A stretch of 64,000 nt of DNA, taken from NCBI GenBank assembly GCA_022496185.1, contig WTXG01000001.1:248001-312000 (forward strand). Reading direction: 5' to 3'. The first letter of the stretch is position 1, and every line of letters begins with the position of its first letter. A program made the position numbers and the translations under genes. The notes under the pieces are model-generated. The model was not told where the DNA came from. It was given only the letters and a program-made list of their open reading frames with translations, and did no database searches. Source of the DNA: Multifurca ochricompacta (Eukaryota > Basidiomycota > Agaricomycetes > Russulales > Russulaceae). Positions 1-9,937 of the stretch are shown in pieces.

Positions 1-776
1 TTGCTGCCGCCTTACCTGCGGTGTTGTGTTGGTCCCATGGACAGTTCATGCAACGAATATGCGACTCATTTTTGTGCAGCCCCTTCTTTAGCTGGTTGGT
101 TCGCAGATTACACGGGCACAGAATGGGCTACTTTCGTCTGCCTACTTCTCGCCATTCCATGTTGGATTGCTGTCACCATCCCCGCAAACTTGTCATTTTT
201 CGTCATCGCATTTGCTTTTGAGAGTACGTTGCTACAAATTCATAATCCGAGTAGCTTCGATCGATCACGTCCTTAGACTTGTGTACAGCAGCATATGTCG
301 CCCCAGTTACAACTGAACTCGCTCTTGTGTCCAGGCGGATACCTGGTGTCGGCTGTGCGTCATCCGAGTTGTCTGCTACCCGAGGTTGACAATCTCTTTA
401 AAGATGCTCACGCATATGGCGCGTTCAATTTTGCAGTCGGCATAGGCGCTTCCTGTGGGTCATTCATACGTTCTGTTGGGTGCTATTTTATTCCCTTTGA
501 TTCTTTCGCAACATCCAGTGGGTCCAGTAATAGGCGGAGAAGTGCGACCCATTCTTTTTAAACGCGCTCTCTTCTTACAGTTATCTTCAATAGATATTCC
601 AACGCTTCAGCCAAGGGTGGACTATCCTGAATTTTGTTGCGGTGGCTGTTATAATCGCGACAAGTCTTGTAGTAGCTCTGTACACCGGCGAAAGTCCGTT
701 GGCAAAGCGTCTGAGGAGAGGGGGGAAGGTCCCGACCTCCAAGTTTATACATGGAGCTCAGTACGTTGGGGAATAG
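1..776 (+). CDS. MFS transporter, C-terminal part (5' end outside window)
   Basis: This is the 3' part of a major facilitator superfamily transporter of the drug/amine exporter type, a 12-helix membrane protein. Exons I can join are about 85-223, 277-354, 404-454, 519-541 and 594-776. Joined, they read GWFADYTG (a cytoplasmic-loop motif), a hydrophobic helix, APVTTELALVSRRIPGVG, then GAFNFAVGIGASLGPVIGG, which is a motif-C-like glycine-rich helix. A last helix (TILNFVAVAVII) and a short basic tail end at the stop. Introns are 224-276, 355-403, 455-518 and 542-593. The join upstream of about position 85 is unclear, so the first 85 bases are not resolved. The substrate cannot be told from this portion. 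Confidence 0.75.
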
Positions 777-1387
777 TGTACTCAATCTGTGGTGGATTAC
801 TAGGCCTTTGTACGGATCGAGTATTGATGCACTTGAAACATCGCCGACGCGTCCTATTCTGTTGTACTCGTCCAGAATGAATGCCTCGGCAACGGCCGAG
901 GCCGGTCTTTAAAAATGATCATTATGGAACTCGCTCAACTTGAACACGCACACCTGTCCGCAACCTGCCCTCAATCTATGCCCGGCTCCATTCTAGGGTT
1001 ATGGTCAACGGCCAGGTGCTTTCCCCTTCTGAAGAGCGACATGCGCTCCAGGCAGTGAAGGGGTGGTTTGGCGTGAGAGATGCATCAATGATGTTGCAAG
1101 TCAACTTGTCAGCCATTGGGACAACAGTCACCCGCCTGTGGCTGGGAAGTCGTAGACGGCATCAGACAAGCCTCATCTTTGTATAGAGCCTGCCATTGTA
1201 CGTTTATTTTACACTAAATGATGGCTGCAGTTGCCTAGGGGAAGAACAGGTAGTTTCCAATTACAGTACGACTGCTAGAATTGGTCGTCGACAACCGCGA
1301 AAACTAAGACACAAGGGATAAAAGTAGGAAAACCGTGTGCTGTACGATACGATCTAACTGAAAAGAAAAGAAAAGAAGCACCACCTG
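777..1387. other. Intergenic, tail-to-tail
   Basis: This stretch lies between the MFS stop and the stop of the minus-strand gene that ends at 1388. Only short ORFs without family resemblance are present, and I see no RNA gene or repeat. It probably holds the two 3' UTRs. Confidence 0.6.
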
Positions 1388-3815
1388 TCATCGCCCTCCA
1401 GCGGCCTGTTGATACCCAGGATAGTAATAGCTTCCTTGCCCTGCGGGTGTTGGGGTGCCGGGAGGCTGTGTCGTTGCCCCAGGACGAAGATGTAGTGGCA
1501 ACGTTGGTGTAGCCGTCCAGCTCCCTGCGGCCTTTCCCACCGTGATGGTGTTGGCCACAGCCCGCGGTGCAGTCTGCTGTTGCTGCATCTGTTGCGAGTT
1601 GAAAAATGATGCGTACGAAGCGGCAAGGGACGTTGGCGTCGCTGGCTGCTGCCCCTGGGCTTGGTGTTGCTGATAGTTGTACCACGAGCCATAGCTGTTG
1701 TACTGCTGCTGCTGGCCGACATAGGGTTGGGCTGGTTGCGCGGACTGTGCTTGCGCTTGCGCAGGTTGGCCAGAAGACTGGGTATACGCATTGGTGTAAT
1801 ACGGGTTTGCGCTCGGGGTGTAAGCATAGGCACCTCGGTACTGGTTGCTAGCATAGTTAGGATAGGCGAAGTTCGCGTAGCTGGGTTGAGTGGGGGGCTT
1901 GCTGGCAGCATTCGCTACAGGTCCGGTGGGGGTAGCGGGCGATGGTACTGTGACCGAAAGAGCGCCAACAGGAATGCTGATTCCTGCCTTTATCTGCAGT
2001 GTCGTGTCATCGCGCAGTGCAGTGAGGTTGGGAGCTGGAAGCGTGCCGAGCCAACCTTCAGATGGCTCACTGGGCAGGCTGCGGTGTAGTTTGCGAAGGC
2101 TCTCAGGAGGAGGGATTAGGGAAGAAAAATTCTGTGTTGAACGAGGCCGAAGAGAAGCAAGGAGAGCCAATGAATCTGCGATGCCTTGCGCTGCAGAATG
2201 ATGATCTATAAGGAGCAGTCATGCTAAAAGAGAAGTATCACTCACCAACATCCCACTCTTCTGAGCCAACCTCCACTTGGCTAGCTCCTCCATCCTCCCC
2301 ACCTAAGCGCTGTAATTGTAATTCCTCGAGTCTCGCTAGCGCGCGCTTATTCCGATCCAAAAGTTCTTGAATAGCCACCTCAAGCTCCAGTTTTCCCATA
2401 AACTCCTCTACAGGAGCTACTTGATCTGGGGCTAGTAGTGGATCCAATGCAATCTCCCGTGACCCAACAACTTGACCCGTTTTACCATCGCATTGCTCAG
2501 GAGCCCTTTCCTCATCTAGAGCGCCATCCCTAACTTGTACATCCTCGACAGGTTGCTTACCCCGAGTGTGTGTTTTTAAACCAAACTCGATTTTCCTCTT
2601 CTTTAGACGAGACCAAATAACCTCTCCGAGCGTAAACCGACCAATTTCAACACCATCCTGGTCGAAAGATGGTGCGAAGCTAGCGTTGGGACCATAATCC
2701 AGAAACGAGCCAGCGCTGAGGTGTCGTGGGCCAGGTAGTGTAGGCTTTTTAGTATGCAACTTCCTTGAAAGGGACCCCAATGTTGGGGTGGAAGATCCCG
2801 AAGCTTCTGGTACGGGCGCTGAAGGTAAGATGGCAACAAGCTCTGCATTGGCAGTATGTAGATTCTTGAGTTCCGATCCATCGCCCGAAAGAGAAGTGGT
2901 GTCAGAGTTGAGAGATGTCCACCAGTCGCCAGAAGGAAGCTTTTGCATGAGAGCGTACTTGCGCTTCCGCGGCAAATCGAAAGAAGCGAGTGGAGCATCG
3001 ACTGGTTTCGATGAGTCGGCTGTCGCATCATCACTCCCGAAAAAGCTTGTCTCAGGCTGAGTAGGTATGATAGTTTCAAGGTCAAGAACGGACTGTGGGG
3101 TACGAAAGGAAGACTGGTCAAGAAGAGAAAGAGCAATGTTGCAGAATTTGAGCTGTTGCGCCGCTGGAGCAGACGGTCGGGAGCGAGGGTGAGCAAAGAC
3201 AGGAAACAAGGGTTGAACTGCGGACTGCAATAGTAAAATTCAATAAGATTAATGACATGAAACCTTTGGGTTAAAACGTACTCGGAGGACACGTAGTGGA
3301 TGTCGTGAAGACTCTTTCAGAAGAGTACGAAAAGAATAACTTCGTGGTTGAGAAGATGATTGTGAGCCCGTCGGGGCTGAAGGGTGGGAAGAATAAGTAG
3401 GGAGGGGAAAGACGCGATCAAGGAGACCCTGGGTGTCAATCCTGCTTGGCAGTGATGAGGGCAGTGCTCATGATAAGAAAGAAAAAGAAAGAACAGAATA
3501 CTGACATCTCGAGAATATCAAGAATTGTTGCGCGATGTGAGGATCAAGTGGGAGGTCACCGGAACCTTTATGGTCTGAAGAAATATGAATCACAGAATCT
3601 GGTTGTACTTGAACTTCTACATTGTCCCCATCTGTGATGTCGCCATTTCGAGGCAGCTTTGTAACGGGCTGATCCTCTGGCAGAGTTAAGGATGTACGTT
3701 TGCGCTTCTTTGTGGGTGACTTTTGTTTGGACGGAGAGGGTGCGGAATGAGATGGAATAAGAGTATTTGAAGTGTCATCATCCGGGAGTTTTTGTGAACG
3801 TGTTGTGCGAGCCAT
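1388..3815 (-). CDS. Unassigned nuclear-type protein with PY/Q-rich C terminus
   Basis: I do not recognise this 758-residue product. The exons on the minus strand are 3815-3506, 3466-3282, 3224-2246 and 2190-1388, and they sum exactly to 759 codons. The N terminus is basic and serine-rich with a KKRKR cluster, like a nuclear localisation signal. Next comes a region ending in LLDRVFPLPTY. The middle contains GDWWTSLNSD and SFLDYGPNASFAPSFDQDG and ends in a leucine-rich, probably helical segment (ELEVAIQELLDRNKRALARL). The last 200 residues are low-complexity Q, Y, P, S and A with many NPYYTN/YNSYGS-type patches. The first intron is short (39 nt). The layout (NLS, folded middle, prion-like tail) suggests a chromatin or transcription role, but that is inference. 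It is divergent from mL43 across 383 bp. Confidence 0.7.
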
Positions 3816-4198
3816 TTAAGGGTGAAAGAAAGAGAAAGAGGTATTGTAATGATGAAATGAGAGGGAATCTTGATTGATTAGGAGAAAAGAGGCTTGTATG
3901 CAGTACTATAACTATAGGATATGCGCGATACGCGTCTGTTATACGAGACGCGCGACTTGGTTCCTGCGGTCTGCGGTGCGGTGCGGGTGACCCTGAGCCT
4001 GAGCCTGAGCCTGAGCGGAGAGCGGGCGGAGTAACAGAAACAGAAACAGAGGGGACAGAACAGACCAAACTACCGACATTACATGAAACAAACAAACACC
4101 AAACAAACACTAAACTAATTCATTTTAAATTCTCACGATTCACGTGATCAACCTACCCATTACCCACTCTTTACTCCCTCCTCCCCCTCACTTTCACT
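3816..4198. promoter_or_regulatory. Divergent intergenic region with a CACGTG site
   Basis: This is a shared upstream region for the minus-strand gene starting at 3815 and the mL43 gene starting at 4199. It contains a short tandem of ctgagc units near 3991-4015 and a CACGTG palindrome at 4141-4146, 53 bp before the mL43 start codon. CACGTG is the core bound by Cbf1/Pho4-type bHLH factors in fungi. Use of the site here is inference. Confidence 0.4.
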
Positions 4199-4698
4199 AT
4201 GCTAGCGTCCGTGACAAAACCTATATTCAGGGCGCAACTCAGTTCCAAACAATCAAACGGACACTTTGCGTTTGTTCCTCAAATCCGCAAGCTCGTCTTC
4301 GAGTATTCTCAGAATTGGCCTTCTTCAACTAACACCCGTACTTACCTTCGGAACAACCTTCAAAACCTAGCTCGTGCCAATCCCCACGTTGAAGTTGTCG
4401 TCAGACAGCGAAACAATCGGCAACCCATCATACGAGGCTTCTACCGTACGTCCTTCTCATCCCTTGGCGCATTTCAATTATCGTTATTTAATCATTTTGT
4501 TTCCCCTCAGTCAATAACAACGAGAAAGTTATTCCTTTGAACGGCTTCGAGGTAACCGGTATTGAGAAGAAAGTACAACTTCTATTGGACTCATCCGGCG
4601 CTAAGATCAAGTCGTTGAAGCGACGCACAGTGGAGAGTGCAACAGAGTCCGCCAGAGGCATTTGGAGCGGTCTTCATGATATTCCGTTTCAAATTTGA
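4199..4698 (+). CDS. MRPL51: Mitochondrial large-subunit ribosomal protein mL43 (Mrpl51)
   Basis: This encodes a 144-residue protein of the L51/S25/CI-B8 family, a thioredoxin-like fold that is a structural part of the mitochondrial large ribosomal subunit. The exons are 4199-4445 and 4511-4698, with an intron at 4446-4510. The diagnostic part is the N-terminal half: IRKLVFEYSQNWPSS, then LARANPHVEVVVRQR and QPIIRGFY, which match the domain's beta-alpha-beta core. The second exon gives a lysine-rich C-terminal helix ending in HDIPFQI. The start lies just after a pyrimidine-rich leader. The length is right for the fungal family. Confidence 0.9.
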
Positions 4699-5262
4699 TT
4701 TCGTAGTTTCGGTTTTTATTAACAGATCAGATTATGACAGATAATTAGGGTGCGTGTCTGTGACCTTCCCGACGGTGTCTTCTTTACCACATGTCCCACA
4801 TACGTGTTTGTCAGTGTGCATAATTTACTTTCCCATTCTCAAGAGCCATCCATTATCGAATTTCGGTGGGGTTTGCCGCATTCGTAGTCCGCAAGAAATG
4901 TTCCTGTTATACCTATTGACGCAATCACAGCATGTCGTGCGACCCTCGAACACACAGTCCCCTTCACCACTAGCAAGCGTCTAAAAGGACATTAAGCGCC
5001 ATGATAAGATGATCATTCTTTTCCATGTGTCTTCAACACGCCTTGAACACATGTCTTTCTCTTCTCCGATTCTACGTGATACCTCCTTTTGGGACATGCA
5101 TGGTCAGGGGCCATAAGTGGAGAGCGCCAATGTGGGCTAATTTTCCTGGGGTGCGGTGTACGCATGCAGAATTACAGGGCGATATCAAGGTCGTGTCCGC
5201 CGGGGTGTTTAGTTCTTTGATTCTCCCCACCACCAACAATCGTCCATTTCAATCCTGAGACA
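4699..5262. other. Intergenic
   Basis: About 560 bp lie between mL43 and the next plus-strand gene. Open frames here are short and have no family resemblance. A pyrimidine-rich stretch just before 5263 is the likely leader of the downstream gene. I see no repeat or RNA gene. Confidence 0.55.
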
Positions 5263-6497
5263 ATGCCCCCCGTCGTATCCTATTCGAATCCCGTCTCCCA
5301 TCCCACTCGTTCGGTACAAGTGCAGACTACTGCGTCTGTATCTGCTCGTCGGCGACCTGCAATAGATGTCAGCCAGGGAACCCTGCAAGGGCATCCCAGA
5401 GCACCCAGTCGCGCCGACTCGGTAAGCGCTCTGATACGTATGGGTTCTTTACCAGCATCTGAGTTCACACAGGTTTCAAGTGAAGCTTCGACTAGTTCGA
5501 CACTGGTTGACACTGCTGTAAGAGCTATTCTGTAACAACCGGTTTTTGGCGGACTAATAGTCATGCAGGAAACATTAATGCCTGTTTGTCTCGACGATGA
5601 ACATGTTATGATGCAGCTTGACTATATGCTGGTATGTCGCTCGGTTGACTGATGAGTGTTTTATTGACATGTCAATCCTATCAGCCTATCTCCGAATACC
5701 CCGAGTATTCCATCCCACCATCTCCGTCTTCAAGCTTTCAGCCAGACGAACCACCACTTGTGACACCTTCGTCTTCATCGGTCAACTTACTATCCCGCCC
5801 CTCTCCAACCTCAACAAGGCCGCGTCTCTGGCTTCATCGTCACAAGCGCCTGCCAGGCCCACGCAACTCTCCGCCTCCTTCACCCAGCGACCCTCGTACA
5901 CAATCCTTCCTCTCCTCACTATTGCACGCTCGGTGGCCTAAAACCGAATCCGAGCAGCCAATATTTGGGCAGACTGCGCCACGTGCTGTCTCTCCTTTCC
6001 GTGGAAAACAGCGCCCACCCTCTGCGGCATCCATGCCTCGTAGCATTCTCCGTGCGGACTCACATTCGCGTCCACGCACGATTAAATCGCCGCGCTCGCT
6101 TGGTTGCGTCAAATTCGCCGAGCAGCCTGGTATCTGGGAGTACACTCATCCGGAAGAAGAGCGTGATATGTTTGAGGAGCATCACCCGCGCATCGCGTGG
6201 CGCACCCAGAATGACTCGGACGAGGACTCGATTATCACGCTTCCACCGCCCGGTGAACGTATGCATAACGACTCGTTTTTCAAGCGCTTCATGGGAGCAT
6301 CCAACAAGAATACTAAGGCTGTCAAGGGGCGTCCAATGATCTCAGGTCCGATGCCCTTGGCGCGGGCATCGTCTATTCGCGAGATGAAGGAAGCTAGTCG
6401 AAGCCATACCGAATTATTGAAGGAGATCTCCGCAGGTCCGCCGAAAAAGGGCAACAAGCTGCGTTCACTAATGGGCAAGTACCTGAAAGTGTCATAG
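5263..6497 (+). CDS. Unassigned basic, serine/proline-rich protein
   Basis: I do not recognise this 359-residue protein. The exons are 5263-5421, 5473-5517, 5569-5631 and 5685-6497. All three introns are phase 0, and the sum is exactly 360 codons. The N-terminal 170 residues are low-complexity S/P/T with little predicted structure. The C-terminal half looks conserved: it has arginine patches (PRSILRADSHSRPRT), the segment LGCVKFAEQPGIWEYTHP, a short acidic DSDEDS stretch, FFKRFMG, and a basic end KKGNKLRSLMGKYLKVS. No membrane segment, signal peptide or catalytic motif is visible. The many serines beside arginines suggest phosphorylation, which is inference only. Confidence 0.7.
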
Positions 6498-6967
6498 TGT
6501 TGCGTCCTTGACCGGGCGCAAGAGGTGCGCACTTACTACGTGGGATGTGAGGTTGTGCCAGTTAAACGGTGGTTACTAGAGCGCTTATACTTAGCCAAAA
6601 TTCAGTCCCTTGAACGGGATTTTTCGCGTCCATCCGAGTAACAGGGCTCCCAATAGACTTCCTTATGGACATGACGCCTCCAGGAGGTGCGCGGCTGCTG
6701 AGAGCCGAGAAGAGCTTGCACCGCATTGATACAATATGTTTTCGCTTATTTTACCCCTCAAAAGCTAGGCGTATGCTGTATGCTGTATGACCTATTGATT
6801 ATGCATCGGATCCTGCGGAGGAAAATGTTTACGAGCAGACACATGGTCCATGTACATACGTTACCCCACTGATCAGGATGTAATGCGCGCTTATGATGTG
6901 AAATGTTATATGGACTTAGGGAGAACAAAGATGGGTCATATGTACAGGAAATTTAAGTAGTAACCGG
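6498..6967. other. Intergenic, tail-to-tail
   Basis: This stretch lies between the 3' end of the preceding gene and the stop of the minus-strand Mgr2 gene. No coding frame of substance and no repeat are seen. It probably holds both 3' UTRs. Confidence 0.55.
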
Positions 6968-7448
6968 TCATGCCTGCACACGGATCTTTTGACGCTCTGA
7001 GGCCCAACGTGCATGGATCAACGCGGCACCTTCAGCACGAGCATGCACTATAGGAGGAAGCATCTGGAGTCGCGCGGCTTCAATATACGGTGGCAAAAAG
7101 GAATCATTGCGGATAACCTAGGCAGCATGTCAACGCCGAGCACAGTGCAAAGGAGACATGATTCGACACAGTGAATTGGAGGGTGACATCGAGAGAGGGG
7201 TACGGGAAACGGAACGCACCGATCCGATAGCGAGGAAGAATGAGAATGTGGCCGCGCTGCTGAGCATGTACTGCGAGAGGGTGGCAAGGAGGCCGCGAGG
7301 GCCAGCACCACCCCTTGGTACAGGTGCGTGGGTGAACAGACGGCAGAGATGAGGAGGTTGACAGGTGGGATGCGTACCGTAGAATGCTGTAGCTACCAAA
7401 AATGAAGCCTATGGTAAGTCCAACTCCCCCTCCCATGAGGGCACCCAT
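6968..7448 (-). CDS. MGR2: Mgr2/Romo1-family mitochondrial inner-membrane protein
   Basis: Mgr2 (Romo1 in animals) is a small inner-membrane subunit of the TIM23 translocase that gates lateral release of precursors. The exons are 7448-7378, 7313-7220 and 7117-6968, which sum to 105 codons. The first exon gives GALMGGGVGLTIGFIFG, the glycine-zipper first helix. The second gives GGAGPRGLLATLSQYML followed by SSAATFSFFLAIGS, the second helix. The third continues as VIRNDSF and a tail of about 45 residues rich in alanine and arginine. I chose the ATG directly before GALMGG. A TAG just upstream of it could be an acceptor for an extra 5' coding exon that I could not identify. Pex10 is divergent, 299 bp away. 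Confidence 0.88.
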
Positions 7449-7747
7449 TCTAGAGAAACGTCATGTTCCAAAATTCGAGTGAGAAATGAGACAGGGCATA
7501 CTTCACTGGACACAACCACCGAAAAGCACGTCAGACACACGATAGGGTCGCTTTATCAGGAGGTCCAGACGCACTTTTTTGCCAAATAGATGGCTCTCCA
7601 CCATGTCTTGCGGGAGGTGGCATTCTGTTAGATTGTAGGAACAGTGGCGAACGAGTTCAACTGACGGAAACGGAAACCTTAACCCTACATCGCGAGGTCC
7701 AGGGAACACGCGCGGCCGCGCCGACTCAGACTCCGTCAACATTCTGC
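7449..7747. promoter_or_regulatory. Divergent intergenic region Mgr2/Pex10
   Basis: These 299 bp lie between the opposing start codons of Mgr2 and Pex10 and must hold both promoters, unless Mgr2 has a further 5' exon here. No clear motif was found. Confidence 0.4.
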
Positions 7748-9005
7748 ATGTCTTCCACACGAATACCTTCCTTCCCACTTGCACAACAGGCCCAGATAAG
7801 TGCGTCGACTATTACAAACGTCATGGTTTCTCTTTTCATGGAAGGTTTAACGGACTGAGTGCAGTTCGCGCGCATCAGCGGGATCTGATTCACGTGTCTT
7901 CATTAAGAGAGCAAACAGAGAATATTCTGCGTTCATGGTTCGGTGGGTACCTCTGGACTGGAATTCTTCACATATAATCGACATAATTTGCGTGCAGGAA
8001 CACGTTGGTTGACTCGCTTCGACAAGGAGGTCGAGCTCAGTATCCGACTCATCTATCACGCTCTGACAACCGGACGTGGTCGGTACCATTCACAGTCGAT
8101 CCCGCTCGCGATCATTGAACCCGAATGCTTTAGCAATCCAGACTTTGGGAGAAGAGTACACAAATACTTGGGTTCACCTTAAATCGGGGCATACACAAGG
8201 CACTCGGGCAGCGCTTATTTTACTCCCCACAATCCCTTCCTACCTCCTCGCACGGCTAGGACCTTCCTTATACGAACGTCACCCGCGGTTGAAATACATT
8301 GCAACTGCAGTCATAGGTGCAATAGAAGTTGCAAGCGAGGTCAACCTCGCTGTATTTTACATCAGAGGAGTGTACTATCGCCTCGTGCGGAGGCTCTTAG
8401 GTGTAACATATGTGCGTGCACTCTCCGCCGCGTGTCCGGGATAGTGTCGGTAACCTTGATTGTTATTGCCTGCAGATTTCCGCAACACCGATTGACCCGA
8501 ATACTCGGCCACCATCGTACTCATTACTTGGCGTCCTCATTCTCATCCGGTTAGGCCATCGCCTTCTGTCCTACCTGCGCTCTCGTTCAGCGCAGCGTAT
8601 ACCATCTATCACAACTGAAAAAAGCCTAGCTATGACAACCTTGATGAACCACAGCTTGATGGTCGTCCAATCTCCACCCTGCTTAATTACGACCCAGAGT
8701 CTGATCTTGCTTTGTCGGGCGAAAAAGAGCCGTTGACGGTTCTTAACCTTGATACAATGTCAACATCAGTCCGAGCAGGCAGGGTGTGCACACTGTGTTT
8801 GGAGGAGCGTACTGCAACTTGCGTTACGGAGTGTGGACATCTCTTCGATTGGAATTGCATTTACAACTGGGGTAGGGAAAGGGTACGTCGTTACCTTGCT
8901 TTCGTACGTCGAGTCTGAACTAAGACATGCCTCATGCAGGCCGAGTGTCCCCTCTGCCGCCAGTCGCTAAACTTGACAAGGTTACTGCCCATCTATAACT
9001 TATAG
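7748..9005 (+). CDS. PEX10: Peroxisome biogenesis factor 10 (RING E3 ligase), one apparent missing base
   Basis: Pex10 is an integral peroxisomal membrane RING-finger ubiquitin ligase that, with Pex2 and Pex12, ubiquitinates the Pex5 receptor for recycling. The exons are 7748-7799, 7865-7942, 7998-8078, 8134-8411, 8476-8882 and 8940-9005. The N-terminal part gives FPLAQQAQIIRAHQRDL, the conserved Pex2/12 start. The membrane region (LILLPTIPSYLLARLG, VASEVNLAVFYIRG, SYSLLGVLILIRLG) follows. The C-terminal C3HC4 RING is CTLCLEERTATC, CGHLFDWNC, CPLCRQ, ending in LLPIYNL. The exons sum to 962 nt. Frame is lost at the A6 run 8618-8623 and one more base there restores 320 residues. An alternative is an extra intron from about 8569 to 8630, but it would delete part of the conserved region. 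Confidence 0.9.
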
Positions 9006-9117
9006 CATGATAGGCACCATTCGATACACGAGCTCGCATTGGAAATTAGGCGATGCCGAGACATGTACAGCAGAACAATTTTTAGATGTCAACAATGCCA
9101 GAGAGCTCAAGGATCGG

Positions 9118-9734
9118 TTATACAACTTGCTGAATGAGCGTAATATTGTCCCCTTTCAATAAGATGCGCCCTAGCAGAGCATTCGTCAGTATTCGCGACT
9201 CCTGTGTAGCTCACGCACCCAATTCACGCCGGGGTTTTGCCTCTTTTACGTACACCTCTGCCGCCTCATCTAAAACCACATTCATGAACTCATCGAAGCC
9301 CTAGTCAGTCGAATTGTTAGTATTTCATATTGGAAAGAAACAGAGTGGAGATGAGAGAAGGGAATAGTAGTTTGGAGTGCACATAACCAGAATACTCGAA
9401 GCCACGCAAAACAAAAGTAGCGTAGCCCCTTGAGTATGGCGACATGGCGACACAAACTCAATACGACATATGGATGTCAGGTAAGACACGCACAGTGATT
9501 CGGCCTTCTATCCGCATTTCAATGTTGTCGTAAAGCCAGATGACGACCTTCGCCCTCTGAGTGGCCAAGATCAGAACATATAAAAAATGGGTGATAACGA
9601 CGTCCCGCGAAGACGCACCTGTTGTAGATTTTTGAAGATAACATTCTACCCCAGCGGTGAGATCAACTATACGATCAAATGAGCTTATCACGTACGATGG
9701 GCTGAACCATCACACGCTGCTGACGCCCTGACAT
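9118..9734 (-). CDS. SME1: Small nuclear ribonucleoprotein E (SmE)
   Basis: SmE is one of the seven Sm proteins that form the ring on spliceosomal snRNAs. The exons are 9734-9696, 9645-9619, 9556-9494, 9300-9219 and 9170-9118, which sum to exactly 88 codons (87 residues, the usual size). Visible features are MVQPINVIFK, the Sm1 motif VIWLYDNIEMRIEGRITGFD with the FMNVVLDEA continuation, and the Sm2 motif GRILLKGDNITLI. Four introns in such a short gene are typical of Agaricomycetes. It is convergent with Pex10 (113 bp apart) and divergent from the dynein gene (203 bp between start codons). Confidence 0.95.
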
Positions 9735-9937
9735 GTTGAATCAAGTATTCTGAGTTGCTGGATGAAGATCTTGACTGGGATCTGGGTGCCTCTAGTGGAC
9801 GTTTTGAGGAGCCCAAGTTTATTTATGAAAGTTGAGTCGTGAACGACCACTACGGTGTAGGGTTAGGGTTTGACTGGTGCTTAGTCGCGAGTCGATTCAG
9901 TGACGCGTCAGTCAACCTTTGCCTTGTTTCCACTGCG
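9735..9937. promoter_or_regulatory. Short divergent promoter, SmE / dynein motor gene
   Basis: Only 203 bp separate the SmE start codon from the dynein start codon, so both promoters must fit here. No coding exon for the missing dynein tail is visible in this space or in the SmE locus. Confidence 0.5.

Noticed and set aside
1001..1186. 61-codon open frame downstream of the MFS gene
   Set aside because: No recognisable content and no intron structure. Lies in a tail-to-tail spacer.
9855..9875. TTAGGG-like motif (gtagggttagggttt) as an interstitial telomere repeat
   Set aside because: Only about two units, inside a normal gene promoter region with unique flanks. Too short to support a telomeric origin.
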